Shown here in pieces: positions 6,657 through 12,677 of a DNA stretch of 12,677 nt. This DNA comes from an uncultured Micrococcales bacterium (GTDB lineage Bacteria; Actinomycetota; Actinomycetes; S36-B12; UBA10799): contig CALFYG010000105.1 in assembly GCA_937952095.1 (NCBI GenBank), positions 1 through 12,677 of the forward strand, given 5' to 3'. Under the pieces are notes generated by a model. It was not told the origin of the DNA and searched no databases. It saw only the letters and a list, made by a program, of their open reading frames with translations. Position 1 is the stretch's first letter; every line of letters starts with the position of its first letter. The translations under genes were made by a program, and so were the position numbers.

Positions 6657-8327
6657 ATGATCCCCGGTGTGGATCCGCTGCTGGTGGTTGCCGACGTGCT
6701 GCTCGACATGCAGGCCGTCGACTACCTGCTGCTGGTGATCTACTTCGCTTTTGTGTTGGGCATCGGCTGGCTGGTGCGCCGCAGTGTGAAGTCCAGTTAC
6801 GACTTCTTCCTCTCCGGGCGATCCCTGCCCGCGTGGATTGCCGGGCTCGCCTTCATCTCCGCGAACCTCGGGGCCATCGAGATCCTGGGGTTCGCTGCCA
6901 ACGGGGCCCAGTACGGGATGGCCAGCGTCCACTACTACTGGATCGGCGCCATCCCCGCCATGGTCTTCCTGGGCATCGTGATGATGCCCTTCTACTACGG
7001 TTCCAAGGTCCGCAGCGTGCCGGAGTACCTGCGCCTGCGGTACAACCGACCCACCCACCTGCTCAATGCCGTGGCCTTCGCAGTCTCGGCGGTCCTGATC
7101 GCGGGCGTCAACCTCTATTCGTTGGCCATCGTGCTGCGGGCCCTGCTCGGGTGGAGTCTGCCGGTCTCCGTGGTAGTGGCAGCGGTGTTCGTGCTGGCGT
7201 ACACCGTGTCCGGGGGCCTGACCGGCGCTGTGTACAACGAGGTGCTGCAGTTCTTCGTGATCATGGCCGGCCTGGTGCCCTTGACGATCGTGGCGATCGT
7301 GGCTGCAGGCGGACCGGCAGGGATAGTCGACCGGCTGGCCGACTATCCCGACTACTGGCTGCACCCGTGGTCGGGCACCGGATTCGGGGCTGAGGAACCC
7401 AACCCGATCGGGGACTGGGTGGGCATCATCCTGGGGCAGGCTTTCGTGCTGAGCTTCGGCTACTGGACCACCAACTTCGCCGAGGTGCAGCGCGCGATGT
7501 CCGCCCGCAACCTCTCGTCGGCACGGCGGGCCCCGATCATCGGCGCGTACCCGAAGATCTTCATCCCGTTCCTGGTGATCGTGCCGGGCATCTGTGCCGC
7601 CCTGGTTGTGCCTGGGCTCGGCGAGTCACCGGACCGCAGTTACACCAATGCGATCCCCCTGTTGATGGGGCAGTTGTTGCCTTCCGGAGTGCTGGGAGTG
7701 GCGGTGACCGGGCTCGTCGCGGCCTTCATGGCAGGTATGGCGGCGAACGTATCGAGTTTCAACGCGGTGTTCACCTACGACATCTGGCAGGACTATGTGC
7801 GCCCGGGCCGACCCGATCACTATTACCTCAAGGTGGGACGTGTGGTCACCGTGCTCGGCGTCGGGGTGGGGATCCTGACCGCCTTCATCGCCGCCGGATA
7901 CAACAACATCAACGAGTACCTGCAGACGCTGTTCTCGTTCTTCCAGGCGCCGGTCTTCGTGACGTTCATCCTGGGCATGTTCTGGCGCCGGATGACGCCC
8001 TGGGCCGGGTTCTGGGGTCTGCTGTCAGGCACGGTGGCCGCCGCCGGGGTGTGGGTGTTCGGAGCCACCAACGACGTGTTCCGGTCGTCGTTCCAGCAGG
8101 CCATGTGGATGGGCATTGTGGCGGCCAGTGTCGATCTGATCGTGTCACTGGTGGTCTCCGGGGTGACGACACCGAAGCCGGAGTCGGAACTCGTCGGTCT
8201 GGTCAAGGGGCTCGAGACGAAGGTCGCGGAGGCTGCAGCGCCCTGGTGGCGGCGTCCCGTGCCGTTGGGTGTGGGTGCCATCACCTTGGCCATGGCCATG
8301 TACATCCCCTTCCTGGCAGGAGGCTGA
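6657..8327 (+). CDS. Sodium:solute symporter (SSS family)
   Basis: This is an integral membrane transporter of about 556 residues and some 13-14 hydrophobic segments, matching the SSS family, which couples Na+ entry to uptake of a sugar, organic acid, amino acid or similar. Recognisable parts are YDFFLSGRSLPAW after the first helix, FISANLGAIEILGFAANGAQYG, VRSVPEYLRLRYN, YTVSGGLTGAVYNEVLQFF, YWTTNFAEVQRAMSARN, and VAAFMAGMAANVSSFNAVFTYDIWQDY. YDFFLSGR, EYLRLRYN and VYTVSGGL-type segments are familiar from the vSGLT/PutP class. The ATG at 6657 has only a weak GGGCGG-like sequence upstream; ATG 6708, just before the first helix, is an alternative. The frame stays open upstream to 6585, into the oxidase promoter region. 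The substrate cannot be read from the sequence. It is followed after 2 bases by the small membrane protein, so the two are probably one unit. Confidence 0.93.
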   Translation: MIPGVDPLLVVADVLLDMQAVDYLLLVIYFAFVLGIGWLVRRSVKSSYDFFLSGRSLPAWIAGLAFISANLGAIEILGFAANGAQYGMASVHYYWIGAIPAMVFLGIVMMPFYYGSKVRSVPEYLRLRYNRPTHLLNAVAFAVSAVLIAGVNLYSLAIVLRALLGWSLPVSVVVAAVFVLAYTVSGGLTGAVYNEVLQFFVIMAGLVPLTIVAIVAAGGPAGIVDRLADYPDYWLHPWSGTGFGAEEPNPIGDWVGIILGQAFVLSFGYWTTNFAEVQRAMSARNLSSARRAPIIGAYPKIFIPFLVIVPGICAALVVPGLGESPDRSYTNAIPLLMGQLLPSGVLGVAVTGLVAAFMAGMAANVSSFNAVFTYDIWQDYVRPGRPDHYYLKVGRVVTVLGVGVGILTAFIAAGYNNINEYLQTLFSFFQAPVFVTFILGMFWRRMTPWAGFWGLLSGTVAAAGVWVFGATNDVFRSSFQQAMWMGIVAASVDLIVSLVVSGVTTPKPESELVGLVKGLETKVAEAAAPWWRRPVPLGVGAITLAMAMYIPFLAGG

Positions 8328-8329
8328 CA

Positions 8330-8623
8330 ATGGCGAAACCAATGGCGAACAGGGACATCCGGCGGGCACGCCTGTATGACTTGAGGTCGGCAATCGCCGC
8401 CCTCTTCACCGCCTTCGGCGTGATCGTCACGCTGACCGGCCTCTTCTCCGATGAGGCTGATCTCGTCAAGTCGCAAGGCATCAACGTGTCGCTGTGGACC
8501 GGTCTGGGCATGTTGCTGCTGGCCGGGTGCTTCTGGATATGGCTCTTTGTGGTGCCCCCGGATGTACCCACGGGTCACTCAGCCACGGACTTCGAGGCCC
8601 CTCAACCTCATTCTGAGAGTTAG
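8330..8623 (+). CDS. Small two-helix membrane protein next to the symporter
   Basis: The 97-residue product starts at ATG 8330, six bases after a strong AGGAGG (8318-8323) located inside the end of the symporter gene. A charged N-terminus (RDIRRARLYDLR) precedes helix 1 (about 19-38, AIAALFTAFGVIVTLTGLF). A loop EADLVKSQGINVSLWTGLGM follows, then helix 2 (about 56-76, LLLAGCFWIWLFVV) and a short tail. I recall similar small proteins with an 'ADL..GIN.NLW.GLGM' loop beside symporters in other actinobacteria, so it may be an accessory subunit. That is memory and not a search result. No catalytic motif is visible. Its stop lies inside the inverted repeat 8596-8643. Confidence 0.85.
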   Translation: MAKPMANRDIRRARLYDLRSAIAALFTAFGVIVTLTGLFSDEADLVKSQGINVSLWTGLGMLLLAGCFWIWLFVVPPDVPTGHSATDFEAPQPHSES

Positions 8624-8643
8624 ATATCACCCGATTAGGGGCC
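8596..8643 (+). terminator. Possible terminator or long-loop inverted repeat
   Basis: GGCCCCT (8596-8602) and AGGGGCC (8637-8643) pair perfectly over 7 bases around a 34-base loop. The loop contains the small membrane protein's stop codon and a nested CTCA/TGAG mini-stem. There is no T-run after it, so intrinsic termination is doubtful. Some isolating element is expected between this unit and ftsZ. Confidence 0.3.
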
Positions 8644-8693
8644 GAAATGCCGGCACTTCCTAGGCATTCTTCGAAAAACTTCGCGCCACTTTC

Positions 8694-8709
8694 GCACAAG
8701 TGCTTGCAC
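8694..8709. promoter_or_regulatory. Overlapping GCAC/GTGC palindromes at the -35 box
   Basis: GCAC, GTGC and GCAC are spaced by two bases each (AA, then TT). The middle GTGC therefore forms an interrupted palindrome with either neighbour. The last arm coincides with the proposed -35 hexamer TTGCAC. A dimeric regulator bound here would block or recruit polymerase. No specific regulator can be named. Confidence 0.4.
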
Positions 8710-8731
8710 AGGGCACCGCCCGTACTAGTCT
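8704..8731 (+). promoter_or_regulatory. ftsZ: Candidate ftsZ promoter
   Basis: TTGCAC at 8704-8709 and TAGTCT at 8726-8731 are separated by 16 bases and fit primary sigma factor hexamers (TTGACA-like and TANNNT). Transcription would start near 8738, leaving a leader of about 195 bases before the ftsZ GTG. GGGC-ACC-GCCC in the spacer (8711-8721) is itself a small inverted repeat. Confidence 0.5.
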
Positions 8732-8761
8732 CCTTCTCAGAGCCCTCGTCGGGGGGCCGGA

Positions 8762-8782
8762 TGAACCTCAAGTTGAGGTTCA
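8762..8782. repeat. Perfect 21-base inverted repeat upstream of ftsZ
   Basis: Left arm TGAACCTCAA (8762-8771), centre G (8772), right arm TTGAGGTTCA (8773-8782), with no mismatch. It lies about 25 bases downstream of the predicted transcription start and 150 bases before ftsZ. As DNA it has the form of an operator for a dimeric regulator. As RNA it could form an 8-base stem with a 5-base loop. The half-site AACCT recurs near 8888. Confidence 0.8.
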
Positions 8783-8931
8783 CGGCGGTCGACGTGGCTA
8801 CTTCCCCCATCTGGTCTGTAAGGGCTGGAACGCACCAGTGCATGACGCGGTTCGCCGTGCCGTGCGCTGCCATGTCGGGTTGACCTGAACCTGAGGTGGA
8901 ACCTTCGAACGAACTTAGGAAAGGATCTCTG

Positions 8932-10092
8932 GTGGCCGCTCCCCAGAACTACCTCGCAGTGATCAAAGTTGTCGGTATCGGCGGTGGCGGCGTCAACGCC
9001 GTGAACCGCATGATCGAGTTCGGCCTCAAGGGCGTGGAGTTCATCGCGGTGAACACCGACGCCCAGGCCCTGCTCATGTCGGACGCCGATGTCAAGCTCG
9101 ACATCGGTCGTGAACTCACCCGGGGCCTCGGCGCCGGGGCTGACCCCGAGGTCGGCCGTCAGGCCGCCGAGGACCACGCGGAAGAGATCGCCGAGGTGCT
9201 GCGCGGCGCCGACATGGTGTTCGTGACCGCCGGTGAAGGTGGCGGGACAGGCACCGGCGGGGCTCCCGTCGTGGCCCGGATCGCCAAGGAACTCGGAGCC
9301 CTGACGATCGGTGTGGTCACCCGGCCGTTCCAGTTCGAGGGCCGCCGCCGTGCGACCCAGGCCGAGAGCGGCATCGACGGGCTGCGCGAAGAGGTCGACA
9401 CGCTCATCGTGATCCCGAACGACCGTCTGCTGGCACTGGCCGACCGCACGATCTCCATGATCGATGCGTTCAAGCAGGCCGACCAGGTCCTGCTGCAGGG
9501 CGTCTCGGGTATCACCGACCTGATCACCACGCCCGGACTGATCAACCTCGACTTCGCCGACGTGAAGAGCGTCATGCAGGGTGCCGGCTCGGCCCTGATG
9601 GGTATCGGCTCGGCGCGGGGCGAGGAGCGTGCGCAGGTGGCCGCGGAGATGGCCATCTCGTCCCCGCTGCTCGAGGCGAGCATCGAGGGCGCCCACGGCG
9701 TGCTGCTCAGCGTCGCCGGTGGTGCGGACCTCGGTCTGCACGAGATCACCGAGGCGGCGCGTCTGGTCTCCGACGCGGCGCACCCCGAGGCGAACATCAT
9801 CTTCGGGACCGTCATCGACGACACTCTCGGCGATGAGGTGCGGGTCACGGTCATCGCCGCTGGATTCGATGGTGGCGCGCCGCTGCCGCGGCTGACCACG
9901 CCGGCACGCACCGGTGCCACGGAGGGTTTCGTGACCAACGCGAGCCAGACCACGTCGCGGGAGTCGATCGATCTGTCCGGAAGCGACGAGGAGGTCGGGC
10001 GGACGCTGGCCCCGGCCACCCGCGCGGTGTCCTTCGAGGACACCCCGGCCAAGGACGCCGACGACCTCGATGTCCCTGACTTCCTGAAGTGA
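8932..10092 (+). CDS. ftsZ: FtsZ, tubulin-like division GTPase
   Basis: FtsZ polymerises at midcell with GTP to form the Z ring that recruits the divisome. The product has 386 residues. Motifs are GIGGGGVNAVN near the N-terminus, the tubulin signature GGGTGTGG at about 103-110, the T7 loop NLDFADVK at 205-212 with Asp207 and Asp210 for GTP hydrolysis, and the C-terminal anchor peptide DLDVPDFLK, which binds partners such as SepF. A variable linker of about 60 residues precedes the tail. I chose GTG 8932 because it gives the family start MAAPQNYLAVIKVVG and has AAGGA 6 bases upstream; the ATG at 8896 would add 12 residues that cover the ribosome binding site. The stop overlaps the pgeF GTG. 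Confidence 0.98.
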   Translation: MAAPQNYLAVIKVVGIGGGGVNAVNRMIEFGLKGVEFIAVNTDAQALLMSDADVKLDIGRELTRGLGAGADPEVGRQAAEDHAEEIAEVLRGADMVFVTAGEGGGTGTGGAPVVARIAKELGALTIGVVTRPFQFEGRRRATQAESGIDGLREEVDTLIVIPNDRLLALADRTISMIDAFKQADQVLLQGVSGITDLITTPGLINLDFADVKSVMQGAGSALMGIGSARGEERAQVAAEMAISSPLLEASIEGAHGVLLSVAGGADLGLHEITEAARLVSDAAHPEANIIFGTVIDDTLGDEVRVTVIAAGFDGGAPLPRLTTPARTGATEGFVTNASQTTSRESIDLSGSDEEVGRTLAPATRAVSFEDTPAKDADDLDVPDFLK

Positions 10093-10796
10093 TCTCAGGT
10101 TCCCTTCACGACGCCTCCTGGCTCGTCACCGACCGCACGGTCGGGGCGAGTCAGGGGGCGTTCGCCTTCGGGAACCTCGCGGTGCACGTCGGCGACGCTC
10201 CCGAGGCGGTCGCCGCAAATCGGGCGGAACTGGCCGACCGGCTCGGCGTGGAGCAGGTGGTCTTCACCCGCGCCGCGCACTCCCGGGACGTCGAGTACGT
10301 GGATTCGGTCGTCGCGGACGTCCCTGACCGGGATGGCTTGGTGACCGACCGGCTGGACCTGGCGATCGCGGCGCAGGGTGCGGACTGCGCCATGATCGGC
10401 ATCGCCACCGCGGATGGCTGGATCGCTGCCGTGCACTGCGGCTGGCAGGGCCTGGTGAAGGGTGTGGTGGCCGCAGCCATCGAACGGATGGTGGCCGGCG
10501 GATCCACGGTGCAGGCGCCCCTGGCGCACGTCGGACCGACGATCTGCGCGCACTGCTACCCGGTCGACGCCGAACGGGCACAGCAGGTGGCGGCCGTGGC
10601 GCCCCGCGCCGCCGTCGAGATCGGTGGCCGGCCCGCAGTGGATCTACGCGCGGGCCTGGCATCACAATTCGAGGAACTGGGCATCGAGGCGAGCTGGGAT
10701 CCCCGGTGCACCGCACAGAGCCCGCAGCTGTACTCGCACCGCCGCGACGGACGTACCGGACGGCAGGCGCTGGCCATTCTCAGGCGGTCGGCATGA
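10089..10796 (+). CDS. pgeF: PgeF/YfiH-type laccase-domain protein (peptidoglycan editing factor family)
   Basis: The 235-residue protein belongs to the YfiH/YlmD/LACC1 fold. Members are described as purine nucleoside-processing enzymes and as editors that remove misincorporated residues from peptidoglycan precursors; the gene sits beside ftsZ in many Gram-positives. The catalytic triad of the family is kept: His64 (AAHSRDV), Cys100 (GADCAM) and His116 (AVHCGWQG). GPTICAHCYPV and SPQLYSHRRDGRTGRQAL near the C-terminus are also typical. The usual QVHG around the first His reads AAHS here, and HAGW reads HCGW, so this is a divergent member. GTG 10089 overlaps the ftsZ stop as GTGA, and the end overlaps yggS as ATGA. 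Despite the name it is not related to the multicopper oxidase in this window. Confidence 0.9.
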   Translation: MISGSLHDASWLVTDRTVGASQGAFAFGNLAVHVGDAPEAVAANRAELADRLGVEQVVFTRAAHSRDVEYVDSVVADVPDRDGLVTDRLDLAIAAQGADCAMIGIATADGWIAAVHCGWQGLVKGVVAAAIERMVAGGSTVQAPLAHVGPTICAHCYPVDAERAQQVAAVAPRAAVEIGGRPAVDLRAGLASQFEELGIEASWDPRCTAQSPQLYSHRRDGRTGRQALAILRRSA

Positions 10797-11539
10797 CACC
10801 TGACGCACGCACCGCGGAACTTGCCGAGAATCTGCTGGCCGTCCGGTCGCGGATCGCAGCGGCCTGTGCAGCCGCGGGCAGGCCGCCGGCCACTCTGATC
10901 GTGGTGACGAAGTACTTCGGGGCCCAGGACGTGCACCGTCTGGCGAGCCTCGGTGTGCGCGATGTGGGCGAGAACCGGGATCAGGAGGCGGCCGCCAAAC
11001 ACGCTGAATGCGCGGACCTCCCGCTCACATGGCACTTCATAGGCCAACTCCAGACCAACAAGGCCAAGTCGGTGGTGCGGTACGCCGACCTCATCCACAC
11101 GGTCGACCGCCCCTCGCTGGTGTCTGCTCTGGACCGTGCGGCGCAACGACAGGACAAGGTCCAGGACGTCCTGGCGCAAGTGAACCTCGATCCACTGGTC
11201 CGCGCCGAACGCGGAGGGGTGGACCCCGCTCACCTCGATGACCTGGTCGATCGTGTCGGGCAGGCGCCCGGTCTGCGCCTGCGCGGGGTCATGGGAGTGG
11301 GACCGTTGGGGGAGGACCCGGCGCCTGCCTTTGCGCGGCTGGCCGAATTGGCGGCCGGCGTGCAGCGCATGGTGCCGGGAGCGGACATCATCTCCGCGGG
11401 AATGAGTTCTGATCTGGAGGTGGCCGTCGAGTACGGCGCGACACACCTTCGGATTGGCACGGCTGTCATGGGCAGTCGGCCGACTGTCGGGTACCGTCAA
11501 TCCAAGGGCGGGAAGAACAACGAAGGAGAAGCGCAGTGA
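10793..11539 (+). CDS. yggS: YggS/PLPBP pyridoxal-phosphate homeostasis protein
   Basis: This 248-residue protein has the alanine-racemase-like PLP barrel of the YggS family, which binds pyridoxal phosphate without a known enzymatic reaction and balances vitamin B6 and amino acid pools. The PLP lysine is Lys40 in LIVVTKYF. Further motifs are VGENRDQEAAAK, TWHFIGQLQTNKAK, LAQVNLD, LRGVMGVGP, ISAGMSSDLEVAVEYGATHLRIGTAVMG. The phosphate-binding and barrel motifs are complete, so it should be functional. The ATG at 10793 overlaps the pgeF stop. The end overlaps sepF as GTGA and carries the sepF ribosome binding site in its last codons. Its place between ftsZ and sepF is standard in Gram-positives. 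Confidence 0.95.
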   Translation: MTPDARTAELAENLLAVRSRIAAACAAAGRPPATLIVVTKYFGAQDVHRLASLGVRDVGENRDQEAAAKHAECADLPLTWHFIGQLQTNKAKSVVRYADLIHTVDRPSLVSALDRAAQRQDKVQDVLAQVNLDPLVRAERGGVDPAHLDDLVDRVGQAPGLRLRGVMGVGPLGEDPAPAFARLAELAAGVQRMVPGADIISAGMSSDLEVAVEYGATHLRIGTAVMGSRPTVGYRQSKGGKNNEGEAQ

Positions 11540-11973
11540 GCACTTTGCGCCAGAAGGTCGCCGTCTACCTCGGGCTTGCCGAGGAGGACTACGGTTTCGA
11601 GTACGACGAGCGACATGATCGCGATGAGCGCGGCCACTCCGGCCGTCCGGACATCGCCGTGGAGCAGAGCGCCGGCGGGTTCGCCCCGACCCAGGGGCCG
11701 CGACGGATCGAGGCTGCGTACGACGTCGTGCGCATGACGCCGTCGGCCTACGCGGACGTGCGCTCGATCGGCGAGGGTTTCCGGGCCGGTGACGTCATCT
11801 CCATGGATCTGTCGGGGCTGACCTCCGACGACGCCAAGCGGATGATCGACTTCGCCTCAGGCCTGACGTTCGGGCTGCAGGGGACGATCGAGCGGATCGG
11901 TGGCAAGGTCTTCCTGCTGACCCCGAAGGGTGTTGAGGTCGCCGCCTCTGTGCGGTCCAGCCTGATCTCGTAG
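11536..11973 (+). CDS. sepF: SepF, FtsZ membrane anchor
   Basis: SepF ties FtsZ filaments to the membrane; actinobacteria have no FtsA and depend on it. The 145-residue protein starts with an amphipathic segment (STLRQKVAVYLGLAEEDYGF) that fits the membrane-binding helix. It then has an acidic, flexible linker (about 20-55) and a globular C-terminal domain with RMTPSAYADVRSIGEGFRAGDVI, DLSGLTSDDAKRMIDFASGLTFGLQG and KVFLLTPKGVEV, the latter containing the conserved glycine-rich dimer/FtsZ interface. The GTG at 11536 has AAGGAGAA 5-6 bases upstream and overlaps yggS by four bases. Confidence 0.97.
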   Translation: MSTLRQKVAVYLGLAEEDYGFEYDERHDRDERGHSGRPDIAVEQSAGGFAPTQGPRRIEAAYDVVRMTPSAYADVRSIGEGFRAGDVISMDLSGLTSDDAKRMIDFASGLTFGLQGTIERIGGKVFLLTPKGVEVAASVRSSLIS

Positions 11974-11983
11974 GCTCGGGACT

Positions 11984-12268
11984 GTGAGCCCCGTTGCCAG
12001 CGTCATCGTCAACGTCCTCTGGCTCTATTTGCTGGTGCTCATCGGTCGATTGGTTTTCGACATCGTCCAGATGCTCGCGCGGGACTGGCAGCCAAAGGGG
12101 ATCGTGCTGATCATCGCGGAGATCATCTACACGCTGACCGATCCTCCGTTGCGCGCACTACGCCGGATCATCCCGCCGATCCGCTTCGGGGGCATCTCGC
12201 TCGACGTCGCGTTCTTGGTGTTGTTCATCGGCCTGCAGATCCTGATCGCGGTGGTCGCGCGGTTCTGA
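11984..12268 (+). CDS. YggT family membrane protein
   Basis: The 94-residue protein has two hydrophobic segments (about 5-28 and 72-93) around a conserved loop with DWQPKGIVLIIAEIIYTLTDPPLRALRRIIPPI and GGISLDVAFLVL, which identifies YggT. The family's role is not settled; it sits after sepF in many bacteria and is linked to membrane or division functions. I took GTG 11984, ten bases after the sepF stop; no strong ribosome binding site is seen, and coupling to sepF is likely. Its stop TGA is immediately followed by TCA, the stop of the opposite-strand ileS. In most actinobacteria divIVA comes next; it is not here. Confidence 0.92.
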   Translation: MSPVASVIVNVLWLYLLVLIGRLVFDIVQMLARDWQPKGIVLIIAEIIYTLTDPPLRALRRIIPPIRFGGISLDVAFLVLFIGLQILIAVVARF

Positions 12269-12271
12269 TCA
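12266..12271. other. Abutting yggT / ileS stops (TGATCA)
   Basis: The + strand stop TGA (12266-12268) and the - strand stop (TCA at 12269-12271) sit side by side, forming the palindrome TGATCA. No base separates the two genes, so no terminator lies between them. Confidence 0.9.
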
Positions 12272-12677
12272 GGCGCGTCGCAGTGCCACCCGCATGTCGG
12301 GATCGGACAGGCTCATCGCGGCCGGGGCCGTGGTTTCGACGATCTCAGTGGCAAGGACCTCTTGCCCGATCATTTGACCGTGGGCCGCGAAAGCCTGTGC
12401 GACGCGCTCGTCGTCGGACTGCCACAGCACCGTGATCCGGTCGGTGACCTCGAAGCCGGAGTCCTTACGGGCCTGCTGCAACGTGCGCACGATGTCCCGA
12501 GCGGTACCGAGCAGGAGCAACTCGTCGTCGAGGTGCAGGTCGAGGGCCAGCGACTCACCCCCACCGCTGGCGACGGTCCACCCTTCCTGCGGCACCTCGG
12601 TGACGATCACCTCTTCGGCCGTGAGGCTCAGAGTCTCACCCTCTACCTGAACCTGACCCTCCCCGCGCCGGATCTGC
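12269..12677 (-). CDS. ileS: Isoleucyl-tRNA synthetase, C-terminal domain (5' end outside window)
   Basis: This enzyme charges tRNA-Ile with isoleucine. The frame on the - strand is open to the window edge and encodes the last 135 residues. The run EGETLSLTAEEVIVTEVPQEGW, then ALDLHLDDELLLLGTARDIVRTLQQARKDSGFEVTDRI, is characteristic of the C-terminal anticodon-binding region of class I IleRS. LxLLGTARDIVRxLQxARK corresponds to the helix that in most relatives reads ELxxEGLAREVVRxLQxxRK. Here the usual Glu-Gly/Ala-Gly before LAR is changed to LLG-T. The gene extends well beyond base 12677. In many actinobacteria ileS lies further along on the same strand as the dcw genes; here it is inverted and directly after yggT. 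Confidence 0.88.
   Translation of the reverse strand, partial: QIRRGEGQVQVEGETLSLTAEEVIVTEVPQEGWTVASGGGESLALDLHLDDELLLLGTARDIVRTLQQARKDSGFEVTDRITVLWQSDDERVAQAFAAHGQMIGQEVLATEIVETTAPAAMSLSDPDMRVALRRA

Larger units (their letters stand above)
8624..8931 (+). promoter_or_regulatory. ftsZ leader region (308 bases, no gene)
   Basis: This is the only sizeable non-coding stretch. It contains, left to right, the right arm of the long-loop repeat, a GCAC/GTGC palindromic cluster at 8694-8709, a probable promoter at 8704-8731, a perfect 21-base inverted repeat at 8762-8782, a small ACCT-G-AGGT palindrome at 8889-8897, and the ftsZ ribosome binding site (AGGA then AAGGA at 8917-8925). Short open frames here show no recognisable protein features. 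The neighbouring insert ends just before, so ftsZ appears to be transcribed from its own promoter. Confidence 0.75.

Noticed and set aside
8647..8888. Two short + strand frames (62 and 78 codons) in the ftsZ leader
   Set aside because: No ribosome binding site, no protein-like pattern, and they overlap the promoter and palindromes. The region reads better as regulatory DNA.
8880..8908. TTGACC at 8880 as a -35 box for a second ftsZ promoter
   Set aside because: No acceptable -10 hexamer lies 16-19 bases downstream, and transcription would start on top of the ribosome binding site.
8903..8920. TCGAAC near the ftsZ start as an SOS (LexA) box
   Set aside because: The second half-site GTTCGA is absent; only the short palindrome TTCGAA is seen.

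Overview
The window is GC-rich DNA, nearly all of it coding. From about base 600 onward it is a division and cell wall (dcw) cluster of an actinobacterium. The evidence is the order ftsW-murG-murC-ftsQ ... ftsZ-pgeF-yggS-sepF-yggT, an FtsZ opening of the actinomycete type (MAAPQNYLAVIKVVG after correcting the start), frequent GTG starts, and 4-base stop/start overlaps. I cannot place it below phylum or class from the sequence alone.

Layout. (1) Bases 1-~600 do not fit the rest. They hold the end of a narJ-like gene and the first ~160 codons of narI, the cytochrome b subunit of respiratory nitrate reductase, of proteobacterial type. NarI runs in frame, within a CTG-rich stretch, into an ftsW that lacks its own beginning. 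This looks far more like an assembly or cloning join than a real fusion, because both partners are cut and the membrane topology is inconsistent. (2) 601-5079: ftsW (partial), murG, murC, ftsQ on the + strand, tightly coupled: lipid II flipping/polymerisation, lipid II synthesis, UDP-MurNAc-alanine ligation, and divisome assembly. (3) 5083-8623: a three-gene insert that does not belong to the usual cluster. It has a lipoprotein multicopper oxidase on the - strand, then a sodium:solute symporter and a small two-helix membrane protein on the + strand. (4) 8624-8931: the ftsZ leader, with a plausible promoter, overlapping half-palindromes at its -35 box, and a perfect 21-base inverted repeat in the presumed 5' UTR. 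(5) 8932-12268: ftsZ, pgeF, yggS, sepF, yggT, a translationally coupled run. SepF and FtsZ are partners in the Z ring. (6) 12269-end: the 3' end of ileS on the - strand, abutting yggT stop to stop, where actinobacteria usually have divIVA.

Most of the window is ordinary core biology. Points worth a second look are the narI/ftsW join, the foreign cassette between ftsQ and ftsZ, the palindromes in the ftsZ leader, the inverted ileS with no divIVA after yggT, and a Val in place of the usual axial Met in the oxidase. I see no rRNA, tRNA, CRISPR array, transposase or attachment site.
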